From Symbiodinium natans (Eukaryota > Sar > Dinophyceae > Suessiales > Symbiodiniaceae), in contig CAJNDS010002100.1 in the NCBI GenBank assembly GCA_905221605.1, positions 543,001-607,000 on the forward strand: DNA of 64,000 nucleotides, read 5' to 3'. This document shows positions 20,783 through 30,341 of the stretch, in pieces. Every line of letters starts with the position of its first letter. The first letter of the stretch is position 1. The position numbers were made by a program, and so were the translations under genes. Below the pieces are notes generated by a model. The model was not told the DNA's origin and did no database searches. It was given only the letters and a program-made list of their open reading frames with translations.

Positions 20783-21024
20783 TTGGGTGTTGGTTAGAAG
20801 GGTTTTGGGAGGGTTTGGGCCCAGGGTTTAGGGTTTGGGAGGGTTTAGGCCTTGCTGAAAATTTTCAAACACCATCGACGCGTTTAGGCTGCCTCCACTC
20901 ACAAACCAAGCGTTGTGTCTCACAGTCCACCTCTAGCTCCTCCACTTACCCTACACCTCCCCCCGCAGCATACATGGCCTCCGCCTCCTCGTGCTCCGAA
21001 GCTTGAGCTGCGCTGTCGCACCAG

Positions 21025-21177
21025 TACGTGTTGGACCTCGCCCACCCGGCAGCCCTTTACAAGTCGGTGGTGGCCCCTGACTCTGCCCTCCCCCCTCAAC
21101 CTGTGCCTGTGAGGCAGCAAGTGTTGTCAACCGCCCTTGATGCCACTGAGCTGCGCACCTTGCTCTCTTACGTCTGA
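21025..21177 (+). CDS. candidate terminal exon, 50 codons, unknown
   Basis: Acceptor CGCACCAG, then YVLDLAHPAALYKSVVAPDS, ALPPQPVPVRQQ, VLSTALDATELRTLLSYV, stop TGA. Upstream in frame is a TGA, so the exon must begin after it. Composition and length are convincing; no family recognised. Possibly the 3' end of the adenylyltransferase-like gene. Confidence 0.55.
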   Translation, partial: YVLDLAHPAALYKSVVAPDSALPPQPVPVRQQVLSTALDATELRTLLSYV

Positions 21178-21241
21178 TGGCGGGGTGGACGCATCCTGCA
21201 TCGCCGGGTGTGGGGCGCAAGTGCCCCGGGTCCCACCCCCA

Positions 21242-21368
21242 CCCCAAACAATTTTCGGGCGGGTTGTCGTGGGTCCTCTGCGGACTAGTGCGGGTAATCG
21301 AAACAATGACTAAAGCGCGAATCAGGGCAGCTCGTGGGATATTTACTCCCTTGGAAAATTGTTTGGGG
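21242..21368. mobile_element. 127-bp inverted-repeat element
   Basis: Perfect 15-bp inverted repeat CCCCAAACAATTTTC (21242-21256) / GAAAATTGTTTGGGG (21354-21368). Only copy noticed in the window. Confidence 0.6.
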
Positions 21369-21795
21369 GCCTGTTTCGTAATGAACTTTTAAAACGAATT
21401 TTTAGTAAAGCCGGACACCAGAAAATTCCGGAGCTTCTTATTCAAAACTATTTTTGGTCTTTGGCTCCCTGGCCCCCCGCCGGGCCCACGCCCTTCATCG
21501 ACGGGCCGCGAACTTCGCATAATTGCGGACCGCCCTCATCCATGGGGGGGCCTCTATAACTTTTCCGGAAAAACGCTTAATAGCGGCTACCTACACTAAA
21601 GCGTGTCCAACATCAGGACGCGGTGATTTGGCCGTGCAGCATTTTATTTGGGCATGTTCAGAGGCAACGTCCTAAACCCTTAGCCCAATGAGGTTTGAGG
21701 AGTGAGGGTGTTCCGAAATCCTAAGAAATCGGTACGCCGCGCTATGATGCTGAAGGGGCTGCACACCTTCGGGGGGCACCTGGCTGGGTTTGTCT
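21369..21795. other. unique sequence without gene
   Basis: GC-mixed, no telomeric repeats, no supported exon. Confidence 0.5.
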
Positions 21796-21799
21796 CCAG

Positions 21800-22448
21800 C
21801 AACCTGCAGTGCTGCAGACCCCAGTTGGCCTACAACACGAGCCTTGTTCACGATCATGGACAGCTTGATCGTGCGCCGGCGCTCGCTTGACCTCAACTAT
21901 CCCGAGGTGTTCGCACGCAAGTCAGATTACATCCAGACGAGCAAAGCCTTCGCCGTGGCCGGCTTCACCATCAGGTGCGAGTTATAAGTCCGCGGCCCAC
22001 TACAAACCTGGGGGGCGTGGTACGCTGACCCAAGGAGAAGCAGGCGAACGCGCCCGCTGGTCAAGTGCTTTGGCGTGTCCTCCATCTGGACCCAAAGACC
22101 GGCGCCACCTCGATCAGCTGGCGCCGCGTGCCCGGGGCCGCATCTCCTGCGACGGCGCCGGCTTCGTGCCACGCGAGGAGGAGCAGGAGAACGGTCAGGA
22201 GCACAGCCTGGTGGACATCATGAGACACATGCAGCTGCATGCTCCTGTTCCGTGACCAGGTTTCTGTGGCGGCGAGTGACGTCTTGGACAAGCTCAAAAA
22301 GCTGGCTTTCGTTGACTGCAGCGGCCTCACCGTCAAGGCCGTAGCCGAGGCGCTAAACGAGCTCGGCTTTAAGCAGGAGCGCCTGGCCAACGACGGACGA
22401 ATTGTTTGGAAGGTGCCGTGCGGTTTCAAGCGCCAGGTGCCTTCGTGA
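21800..22448 (+). pseudogene. unknown gene with at least two frame breaks
   Basis: Exon 21800-21974 is open (RALFTIMDSLIVRRRSLDLN, YPEVFARKSDYIQTSKAF) and ends ACCATCAG/GTGCGAG. A second block, ~22060-22448, carries protein-like pieces in alternating frames: LHLDPKTGATSISWRRVPG, then GAGFVPREEEQENGQEHSLV, DIMRHMQ, then DVLDKLKKLAFVDCSGLTVK, AVAEALNELGFKQERLANDG, RIVWKVPCGFKR and a stop. The switches occur at CCCGGGG (~22135) and GCATGCTCC (~22240), neither of which looks like an intron. Either a decaying gene or sequencing errors. The C-terminal part looks like a small winged-helix-type fold, but no family is claimed. Confidence 0.55.
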
Positions 22449-22960
22449 GAAGAGCCGTGGTATGTGCCTGCGTGAGAAGAGCCGTGAGAAGAGCCGTGAG
22501 AAGAGCCGTGGTATGACACAACCCTAAATTCTAAACCCTAAAGCCTAAAGCCTGTAGCCGAAACCCTAAACCCTAAGCCCTAAAACCTAAACCCTAAACC
22601 CTACACCCCCCTAAACCCTAAACCCTAAACCTCCCTCCCCTAAATGTAGGGTAGAGCACCCAGAAATAGCACGCGCTGGGGGGCCCAGGTCCCTAACCCC
22701 AAAACCCTACGCTCGCAAGTCCCTAAAACCCCAAAAAACCCTTGTAAACGTCTAAAGACCCAAAGTTGAGGTTTTAAGGTTTGGGGTTTTGGCCAAGCCC
22801 CTGACACCAAGCCCTTGAAGAATCAAAGCACGCTTGGAGGCTTGGCAGTGGGCGTGTCAGGACCGCCGCTGCTTCGCGAGAAGGCCGAAGGAAGGAGTTT
22901 CAGGGCTCAGGGTTTAGGGTGGCGGATTGGTTCCAGGGACTAAAGGGACATTGGGGTTTT
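22449..22960. other. spacer with short direct repeats and degenerate telomeric words
   Basis: GAGAAGAGCCGTG is repeated four times at 22446-22510, right after the stop codon. Then CCCTAAA-like debris. Confidence 0.7.
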
Positions 22961-23079
22961 TTAGGGTTTATTCGGGGCTACTTGGGTTTTTAGGGATTAT
23001 ACCCCTTACTCGGTTTGTGGCATAGTTCAGAGAACTGCCCACATTTCCCGCGGGTCCATGCGTGTGCCACCTCGGCAGG

Positions 23080-23166
23080 CAGGGGCGTCCCTGCTGCAAG
23101 ACTGGGGCCAGCGAGCGACGACGGTGGCGGACGGAACTGGGTCGGTGGGGCACTGGCCTTGTCCGT
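23080..23166 (+). CDS. candidate exon, unknown
   Basis: After CGGCAG an open frame reads AGASLLQDWGQRATTVADG, TGSVGHWPCP, stop. All three frames are partly open here, so the choice is tentative. Confidence 0.3.
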
Positions 23167-23338
23167 AAAGTTGCTGCAACCCTATACAGCGTCCTGATTT
23201 CCTCACGGTCAAGGTTTTATTGCACGGTTTCAAGGGTCTTGGTTGCGTAAGGCGATGTGCCGCCATGTGCATTTCATTCAGAACATGATAACAGTTTTTC
23301 TGTGGCCACCCAGCTGTGTTTCACCTTTTCATTTCCAG

Positions 23339-23392
23339 AGTGAACAGGACTTTTTGGCGCTCCTCCGACCAGATCTGCAAGTGCGGATGGAG
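23339..23392 (+). CDS. candidate 18-codon exon, unknown
   Basis: Good acceptor (CACCTTTTCATTTCCAG), open frame SEQDFLALLRPDLQVRME, GT donor (GAG/GTATTC). No assignment. Confidence 0.5.
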
Positions 23393-23781
23393 GTATTCTG
23401 GATGCAGCTGTGTGTTTGTTGAGCAGTTCAATTCCCACCTCTGCCACAGTGGAAAAAACGGTGTGCGCAAACCCCCTCGCCTGTCCGGCTAGGGTAAAGG
23501 AGCCCTCAAGCAATTCGTTGGCATGCAGTGCTTCGAAACACAGAACAGATGTATCTCTCTGCCAGCTAAGCGCCATACATGAACGCCCAAAACCCTAAAC
23601 CCCGAAACCCTAACCCTTCCTTAACCCTAAACCTTAAACCCTAAACCTAAAACAAAAACCCCGAAACCCTCCTAACCCCTAACCCCTACCCCCTAAACCC
23701 TAAACCCTAAAGCCCTAAACCTAAAACCCAAAACCCAAAACCCTAAACCCTAAACCCTAAACCCCTTCAAAAACATGGAAG

Positions 23782-23869
23782 CCGGGCCCAGGAGCTGCAG
23801 GATGCTTTCGGCCCGGCGTTGTGGCCGCAGATGGGGGCCTTGGTCGTTTCAGCAGCGGCCTTGGGAGTT
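23782..23869 (+). CDS. candidate exon, unknown
   Basis: Open frame RAQELQDAFGPALWPQMGAL, VVSAAALG; followed by a TTTAGGG array. A diverged copy of TGGTCGTTTCAGCAGCGG recurs at about 25688, on the far side of the inverted-repeat element. Confidence 0.45.
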
Positions 23870-23973
23870 TGGGGTTTAGGGCTTGGGGTTTAGGGTTCAG
23901 GGTTTAGGGTTTAGGCTTTAGGGTTTCGGGTTGTGGGTTTAGGGTTTGGGGTTTAGGGTTTAGGGGCTGTTGC

Positions 23974-25452
23974 GGGGGGGGGGGGGGGGGGGGGGGGGAG
24001 GGCTTGCATTTTTGGGGGAGGGCCTATATTTTTTTGGGTCTTTTTTTTTTTGTGCCTTTTTTTTTGGTCGATTTTCTTGGTTTTTCCTAAGAAAACCACC
24101 ATTCCCTCCATATTTTTAAAGGATTTGATGCATTTTCGTGGTTTTTCGTACGAAAAACAGTAATTTCTCTGTGGTTTCATAGGAAAGCGTTATTTCTGGT
24201 AGGTTTTAGAAGGAAAGAAGGAAAGAAAGGAAGGAAGGAAGGAAGGATGAAAGAAAGGAAGAAAACAAGCAAGGAAGGAAGGAAGGAAGGAAGAAAGGAG
24301 GGAAGGAAGAAAGGAAGGAAGCAAGGAAGGAAGAAAGGAAGGAAGAAAGGAAGGAAGCAAGGAAGGAAGAAAGGAAGCGTGCTTCGAAGCCCAAGAAACT
24401 AGTTGAAAAACATCGTGTGAGCATTGTGTTTGCAAATGGGGGCGGCTGCGCCCCCCCCAACCCCCCCGTTTTTTTAAGCCGTGCTGAGCGTGCTTCAAAG
24501 CCCAAGAAACTTGTTGACACCCATCATGTGAGCAGGGTGTTTGCAAATGGGGGGGGGGGGCTGCGTCCCCCCCCAACACCCCCCGCTTCTTTTAAGCCGT
24601 ACCAAGCGTGCTTCAAAGCCCGAGAAACTAGTTGAAAAAAAAGTATGAATCCGATGAAAATATAGAGGGAATGATAGAAACCAAGAAAACGAACCAAATA
24701 GGGTTTTCCCTAGGACAAACTAAGGAAAAGCAACGTACGCTTTGACGTTTGACGAAATCCGTCCAAAATGTAATCAGAAGAGGGTTTCCTTAGGAAAAAC
24801 CAACGAAAACCTCGTTTTTTTTCAAACCGTGCAGAGCGTGCTTCAAAGCCCAAGAAACTTGTTGACACCCGTCATGTGAGCAGGGTGTTTGCAAATGGGG
24901 GAGCGGGGCTGTGTTTTCCCCCAACCCCCCCCGCTTCTTTTAAGTCGTACCAAGCTTGCTTCAAAGCCCAAGAAACTAGTTGAAAAGCATCGTGTGAGAC
25001 CCCCCCCAACCCCCCCGCTCTTTTTTTTTGGAAGCCGCGCAGAGCGTGCTTCAAAGCCCAAGAGGTGTTTGCAAGTGGGGGGGCTGCGCCCCCCCCCCCC
25101 AACCCCCCCCGCTTCTTTTAAGCCGTACCAAGCGTGCTTCAAAGCCCAAGAAACGAAGGAAATGACAGGATATCTGTCCAAAATGTAAGGAAAATAGGGT
25201 TTTCCCCCTAGGAAAAACCAAGGAAAACCTGAGGGAAATTACAGGAAATCCGTCCAAAATGTAAAAAAATAGGTTTTTCCCTATGAAAAACCAACGAAAA
25301 CCTAAGGGAAATGACAGAAAATCCGTCCAAAATGTAAGGAAAGTAGGTTTTTCCTAGAGAAAACCAAGAAAATCGACCAAAAAAAAAAAAAAAAAAGGCC
25401 CCCCCCAAAAAAAAAAGACCCAAAAAAAAACTCCACCCCATTTTTGGGGGCT
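23974..25452. mobile_element. composite element bounded by ~90-bp imperfect inverted repeats
   Basis: Left arm ~24006-24091 (TTTTTGGGGGAGGGCC, TTTGGGTCTTTT, GGTCGATTTTCTTGGTTTTTC) is the inverse of the right arm ~25347-25452. Inside are a GGAA microsatellite (24211-24375), about five ~115-bp tandem units containing GTGCTTCAAAGCCCAAGAAA (24376-25155, interrupted), and ~73-bp tandem units containing CCGTCCAAAATGTAA (24640-24800 and 25155-25380). Long minus-strand open frames here are by-products of the repeats. No transposase seen. Confidence 0.78.
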
Positions 25453-25998
25453 TCTTTTGGGAGTGTTGGGGTGCTGGGTTTTAAGGGTTTAGGGTGATAG
25501 GTGTTTTAGGGTTGTAGGGTTTTGGGTTTTAGGATTTTAGGATTTTAGGGTTTTAGGGATTTAGAGATTTAGGGTGCAGAGGTCTTAGGTCATAGCGTTG
25601 TAGGGTTTAGAGCCTTAGGGTCTAGGGCTTTAGAGGGTTTCAGGTTCTTGCAAGGCTGAGGGCAGAGAGTTGAGAGTAGGGGGCTCACGGTCGTCTCAGC
25701 AGCGGTGTGACTTGGGGGGTTGCGCGCCGGCGCTTAAGGTTCCAGGGTTCAGGGCATGCGGGTTTTGCGGATCAGGTTTTCTTTGCGTAGGTGCTGAGTA
25801 GGTAACCCTTTCGGCCCTCTTGAAGGTTCTGCCGCCCTGGTTGCCTTATAAAACTCAGCCAAGAAGCTAGATACTGGTGCTTAGGGTTTGCGGCTCTTAG
25901 GGTTGTTTAGGTTCAGGGCTTTAGGGCTTCGGGGTTATCAGGGATAAGGGTTGGGGGCTCAGTGTTTGAGCGTGAGTTGAGTTTAACTGACACTGAAG
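25453..25998. other. degenerate TTTAGGG-like sequence
   Basis: Mostly GGGTTTTAGG and TTAGGGTT variants. One weak open segment at about 25801-25849 (GNPFGPLEGSAALVAL, stop). No supported gene. Confidence 0.45.
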
Positions 25999-26067
25999 GA
26001 GGAATGCGCGAATCAGTTTCCCGATTGTCCGTATGCTCGAACCATAAGGCGCCGTCTTGTTGGCAGG
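25999..26067 (+). CDS. candidate exon, unknown
   Basis: Open frame KEECANQFPDCPYARTIRRR, LVG, ending GGCAG/GAAGG (GA donor). May be upstream of the gene at 26286. Confidence 0.4.
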
Positions 26068-26159
26068 AAGGAGGAAACTATGGGAACGTGCCATATGAAG
26101 GGGGTCGGTATCTGGAGATTAAAAAAAAATAGGGCCACCAGTGCCCCACATAAGGTCAC

Positions 26160-26285
26160 AAAGCATGATGACTATAGTCGCCCTACTTAGAACCCTGCTT
26201 CGAAGTACCCCTGAACCCCCCCAACTAGTACAGTCGCCCTACTTAGAGAACCCTGCTTCTAAGTACCCATGAACCCCTCCCCAAG
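26160..26285. mobile_element. two tandem right halves of family C
   Basis: The segment CGCCCTACTTAG … AAGTACC.CTGAACC occurs twice (~26180-26225 and ~26232-26285). The second copy ends CCCCAAG and directly abuts an open exon at 26286. Confidence 0.75.
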
Positions 26286-27463
26286 TAGACCCTCTGAGCC
26301 ACGAGGCCGAGACCGAAGCCGGAGGCGCTGCTGTCAACGAGCGCCGGCGTGAGAAGAGCACGCCCGAGGTCCAGGTGGTGGCCGTTCCGCTGGTGGCATC
26401 AGTAGGCCGGGTTTAGGGTTTCGGGTTTGGGGTTTAGGGTTTAGGGTTTGGGTTTAGGGTTTAGGGTTTAGCTGAGCATTACTGGGAGGTTCATGGGTGC
26501 GTAAAGGGAGGGTCTATAAGTTCTATGTAGGGTAGGGGTGGCAAAAAACCCTTCCTTAGGGTTCTTGTAACCCTACTCCTGCACCTGCCCTGAATATTTA
26601 GAAGCCTGATAGCCCGAGACATCTTCTCATTCCTAAACCCTAAACCCTAAACCCTAAACCCTAAACCCTAAACCCTAAACCCTAAACCCTAAACCCTAAA
26701 CCCTAAACCCTAAACCCTAAACCCTAACCTAAACCCTAAACCCTAAACCCTAAACCCTAAACCCTAAACCCTAAACCCTAAACCCTAAACCCTAAACCCT
26801 AAACCCTAAACCCTAAACCCTAAACCCTAAACCCTAAACCCTAAACCCTAAACCCTAAACCCTAAACCAACCCGAAACCCTAAACCGGTTCAGTTGCAAG
26901 AAAGGGTGTGCGTGGAAACGCGCTTGACAAGGCACAATCACAGGCAGCGATCTTGTGTACCTTAGATGTAAGCATCTCAGGCTCTGTATCATATAGTACA
27001 GGAATCCAAAAGGGGGGGTTTGGGGTTTAGGGTTTAGGGTTCAGGGTTTAGGGTTTAGGGGGACCATGACTAGTGTGTCCTGCAATGCAGGCTGCACGGC
27101 ATCTACGCTCAGATTTGTGGACGTGTTACTGACTGTTGGTTAGTAGGGAATGAGGGAATGAGGTCCCCTACTATAATCCCTTACAGGGTATATATAGGGG
27201 GGTATACTCTCATTCCCTATCAACCAACAGCTACTTCAGACCTGCCAGGAGGCAAGATCAGTTCGACCACGGCACGCGAGATGGACTCCTTGGCTTCGGC
27301 CATGCAGTCTTGCTGGGCGCTGGTTCCCGAACCAGGCCTGCTTGTGTTTAGGGTTTAGGGTTTAGGGTTCAGGGTTCAGGGTATAGGGTTTAGGGTTTAG
27401 GGTTTAGGGTTTAGGGTTTAGGTGGTGAGGGAGTGGAAGTTTCTGTGCCTGTTGGCTTGGCAG
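26286..27463 (+). CDS. gene of at least seven exons, unknown, introns made of mobile or telomeric DNA
   Basis: Not recognised. Exons and joins, all in phase: 26286-26410 (DPLSHEAETEAGGAAVNERR … STPEVQVVAVPLVASVGR); 26472-26488, a 17-nt exon (LSITG); 26601-26631 (SLIARDIFSF); 26894-26931 (LQERVCVETRLT); 27091-27134 (LHGIYAQICGRVTD); 27231-27343 (TSDLPGGKISSTTAREMDSL, ASAMQSCWALVPEPGLL); 27422-~27463 (VVREWKFLCLLAWQ), possibly open to 27612. Introns: 26411-26471 and 27344-27421 are only TTTAGGG repeat; 26489-26600 is a family C element; 26632-26893 is almost all CCCTAAA; 27135-27230 is exactly a family B element. Further open segments at 27743-27880 (AQRWLPLLLALARQGVQAER) may be 3' exons. Both ends are unknown. 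Confidence 0.7.
26411..26471 (+). repeat. intron made only of telomeric repeat
   Basis: GTTTAGGGTTTCGGG … GGGTTTAG; the flanking codons (CGG / CTG) join in phase 0. Confidence 0.8.
26489..26600. mobile_element. family C element acting as intron
   Basis: The donor GGGAG/GTTCATGGG is in the left terminus. The right half is diverged and ends ATATTTAG before exon 26601. Phase 2 is preserved. Confidence 0.7.
26635..26886 (-). repeat. interstitial telomeric array (CCCTAAA)n
   Basis: About 36 units, one with a 2-base loss near 26727. Confidence 0.98.
27133..27230. mobile_element. TIR element, family B, coinciding with an intron
   Basis: 22-bp terminal repeats CTGTTGGTTAGTAGGGAATGAG / CTCATTCCCTATCAACCAACAG. 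Donor GACT/GTTGG and acceptor CCAACAG/CT are inside the termini, so the intron (27135-27230) is the element. A second copy is at ~43729-43842. Confidence 0.85.
27344..27421 (+). repeat. intron made only of telomeric repeat
   Basis: GTGTTTAGGG … GGGTTTAG, 78 nt. Joins PEPGLL to VVREWKF in phase 0; GTG is repeated at both junctions. Confidence 0.85.
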
Positions 27464-27612
27464 GCATTGAACAGAACTAAAATTGAACGACCCGCCGCAA
27501 GCCACAAGTTTCTCTTATTAGCCCGGCCTTGGCCCCTGACAAGCTTTCCTACTGAGTATACCATTGTTGATCACCACGTGGTCAGTTCCGTAATTTGGTC
27601 TCTTTTGGCCGT

Positions 27613-27722
27613 TTAGGGTTTAGGGTTTAGGGTTTAGGGTTTAGGGTTTAGGGTTTAGGGTTTAGGGTTTAGGGTTTAGGGTTTAGGGTTTAGGGTTTAG
27701 GGTTTAGGGTTAGGGTTTAGGG
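27613..27722 (+). repeat. interstitial telomeric array (TTTAGGG)n
   Basis: About 15 units beginning GTTTAGGG straight after an open frame. Confidence 0.97.
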
Positions 27723-27925
27723 TGAATTACCCATTTCCCAGATGCCAATGCAGGAAAGGCTCAGCGTTGGCTGCCCTTGCTCCTGGCCCTTGCTCGGCAA
27801 GGTGTCCAAGCAGAGAGGCAAGGGTTTGGGTCTAGGGATTTAGGGGCGCTGTTGCTCTGTGAGTATTTACGCCCAAACCCTAAACCCTAAGACCTAAACA
27901 CTAAACCAAAAAAAGTACTTGTGCC

Positions 27926-28000
27926 AGCTGTGTACCAACCTCTTCGTAGGACCTCCAAGCCTCAAGCTCAAGCCATCAAGCCATCCGACGTTGGGCCCCT
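27926..28000 (+). CDS. candidate terminal exon, unknown
   Basis: After TTGTGCCAG an open frame reads LCTNLFVGPPSLKLKPSSHP, TLGP, stop. A family A element begins 4 nt later. Confidence 0.35.
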
Positions 28001-28004
28001 AAAG

Positions 28005-28116
28005 TTGGGATGTTCCCCCTTATAATACCAGTCCTTAATAGGGATCATAGTAAGGGGTACTGTAAGGGGTACTATAATCCCTAGTAAGGACTGTTGGTAT
28101 AAGGGGGAACATCCCA
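28005..28116. mobile_element. TIR element, family A (reference copy)
   Basis: TTGGGATGTTCCCCCTTATA at the left, TATAAGGGGGAACATCCCA at the right, ~30-bp imperfect termini also covering AGTCCTTA / TAAGGACT. An internal GTAAGGGGTACT is duplicated. No ORF. Confidence 0.9.
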
Positions 28117-28485
28117 CCCACAAACTTCTTAACCTCTGAACTCTGAACTCGGTCTGACTCTTCCCCTTTGCCGTCGAGTAGTACCTTTGTAGTCGAGTAG
28201 TAAGTCATTTGGAACCTTTCCAACCCCCCAAGCCTTAAACCCAAAACCCTAAACCCTGCTTACACCCTAAGCCCCAATACAGCCCCTAAGGTCAATCCCA
28301 AGTCTCCCTAGGACATGAAACAAGTAGGTCCCAGCCCAAAGCACTCGAACCCAGAACTGCAAGATTTAAATCCTGAATCCAAAGCTCCAGATTCTTAACT
28401 CCAAATCTTCAGCCCCTAAACCCTAAATCCTAAACCCTAAACCTTAACCCCCCTTCCCCTCCCCCCTCCCCTAAGGGTGACACAG

Positions 28486-28557
28486 AGCCTACAGCGCCTC
28501 GAGACGGCCTGTGGTGAAGCAAAGCCCGAGCCGGCCGCGGCGAGGCTCTGGAGCATG
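28486..28557 (+). CDS. candidate exon, unknown
   Basis: Acceptor GTGACACAG, open frame SLQRLETACGEAKPEPAAAR, LWSM, GT donor (ATG/GTTGAA). Codon use is GC-rich like the verified exons. Confidence 0.55.
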
Positions 28558-28624
28558 GTTGAACCCTAAACCCTAAACCCCAAACCCTAAACCCTAAACC
28601 CTAAACCCATGTGTATCTTGCGAG

Positions 28625-28735
28625 TTTGACGAGCTTTTGGATCCTCAAGGGTTTTCGGGGCTCATGGGTGTTCGGCTGCTTCGGAATTTTGGTGATCTTG
28701 TCCTAGGCTTGCTCGCGCTGTCCTTGCGTGTGTTT
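28625..28735 (+). CDS. candidate exon, hydrophobic, unknown
   Basis: Open frame FDELLDPQGFSGLMGVRLLR, NFGDLVLGLLALSL; possible membrane helix at its end. Phase 0 with the exon at 28486. Confidence 0.45.
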
Positions 28736-28782
28736 AGAGGTTTGGGGTCTTAGACATAAGGCTTTCTCAGGGCTTATAGTAG

Positions 28783-28886
28783 AAGCCAAAAAGTTGGAAT
28801 CTCAATAATTAGCCTCAATCCCTAAGAGTAGCGTATAGGGAATCCCAGCACAATTTGTCCTTAAACAGGTTTCCAACTTCTTGGGG
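28783..28886. mobile_element. short inverted-repeat element (family H)
   Basis: CCAAAAAGTTGGAA and TTCCAACTTCTTGG form 14-bp near-perfect termini about 100 bp apart. Confidence 0.65.
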
Positions 28887-29203
28887 TTTACAGTATGTCC
28901 CCCCAAACAACACATCCCCTTAGCTCCCTGTGAGAAACTGGACTCTGCCTTGTTGACGTAAAGGCCTCCCAAACATTCAACAACTGCAGAGGGTTTAGGG
29001 TTTAGGGTTTAGGGTGCTGACCCTGTGAAGCTTTTAACCCCGCTAAATCCTACAAGCCCTGAAGCCCTAACCCGAAGACCTTAAAATAAGCCCTAAACCG
29101 TAACCCCGAAACCGTAACCCCTAAACCCTGAACCCTGAACCCTAAACCCTAAACCCTAAACCCTAAACCCTAAACCCTAAACCCTAATGCCCTGAACCGG
29201 GAG

Positions 29204-29300
29204 GTGCCTCGAGCTCGCGCCCGTGCCAGGGCTCCTGGAGGCTGTGGCTGTGGACGTCGGCTGGGGAGAAGATGTGGCCGACGCCTCTGCAGAGCTTCAG
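29204..29300 (+). CDS. candidate exon, unknown
   Basis: Acceptor CCGGGAG, then CLELAPVPGLLEAVAVDVGW, GEDVADASAELQ. Strong coding character; followed by a TTTAGGG array. Confidence 0.55.
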
Positions 29301-29820
29301 GGTGTGGGGTTTAGGGTTTAGGGTTTGTGGGTGCTTAGCTAGGGTTTAGGGTTTAGGGTTTAGGGTTAAGGGTTTAGGGTTTAGGGTTAAGGGTTTGAGA
29401 TTTAAGCCCCCCAATCCTTCTCCCTCGGCCCGACACCTTGGACCCGAAACCCTAAACTGCATGGGGCGCGGAGGCTGGTGAAGGGTCCATGGAGTTTTCA
29501 CCCCAAAACATTCCAAACCCTAAGAAAAAGACAGCCTGAGGAGGATACCTAAACCCTCAATGCGAATCAGCGAATCTATTGAGTGTGGGGCGGAGGGTGT
29601 TGCATTCTGATGTCTGTCGCTGATGTGTGCCAGTTGCTTGCTTAAGCACCTTTGCCCAAAAAATCCTAGGCTTCAGGGTTAGTTCCTAAGCACCCCAAAA
29701 CCCTAAACCCTGAACCCTAAGCCCTAAAACGCAAAGAGCTCTCAAGTAGGCCAAGCTCAGGTGACACAGATCCGGCTGGAACTGGATCAGGGCGCCCGGT
29801 CGCGCCTCTGATCTGCGCAT

Positions 29821-30102
29821 GTGGGAAAAATCGCCCCCACCAGGATTGTCAGCGATAGTGTGGGCTGCCTCAGAGAGGATTACCAACCCTCTCCCCTTCC
29901 AACCCTACAGATTTCGAATAACAGGGACCCTCAATATGCCGCATTCTATTGTGAGTCTGGGTCAGCTCCCCAGCTTTGTCAGCCACTCATGGTTCAGCAG
30001 AGGCTTATGATTCCTAAGCCTTCTGAAGCCCTAAGCCAGCCATCCAAAGCCTTAAGCCTCAACCATCTACAGACCCATGCCATCCCAGGCTCTGAGCCCT
30101 AA
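29821..30102 (+). CDS. candidate coding block, unknown
   Basis: Long open frame with protein-like pieces GKIAPTRIVSDSVGCLREDY and, after CCCTACAG, ISNNRDPQYAAFYCESGSAP, QLCQPLMVQQRLM. Ends in degenerate CCCTAA. May be two exons. Confidence 0.4.
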   Translation: MGKIAPTRIVSDSVGCLREDYQPSPLPTLQISNNRDPQYAAFYCESGSAPQLCQPLMVQQRLMIPKPSEALSQPSKALSLNHLQTHAIPGSEP

Positions 30103-30287
30103 TTTAGGGTTTAGGGTTTAGGGTTTAGGGTTTAGGGTTTAGGGCTAAACCCTAACCCCTAAACCGCAAGGCCCAAAATTCCTAAATTTGGTATAGTTTC
30201 TTGAGGAGCCCCCCCCCCTGGGGGCTGAGGGCGTTCTGTTTCCGCCCCCCCTCCCCCCTGTTGCTGCATCATCGTTTACTATCTAAG

Positions 30288-30341
30288 AAAGAGGCAGGGC
30301 AACAGATCGGAACCTCTACTTCTGAGACCCGAAAACTATAA
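30288..30341 (+). CDS. candidate terminal exon, unknown
   Basis: Open frame KEAGQQIGTSTSETRKL, stop, after ATCTAAG. Confidence 0.3.
   Translation, partial: KEAGQQIGTSTSETRKL

Noticed and set aside
24190-24635. Open frames on both strands in the 24-25 kb repeat element
   Set aside because: Produced by tandem repeats and the GGAA microsatellite; no protein signature.
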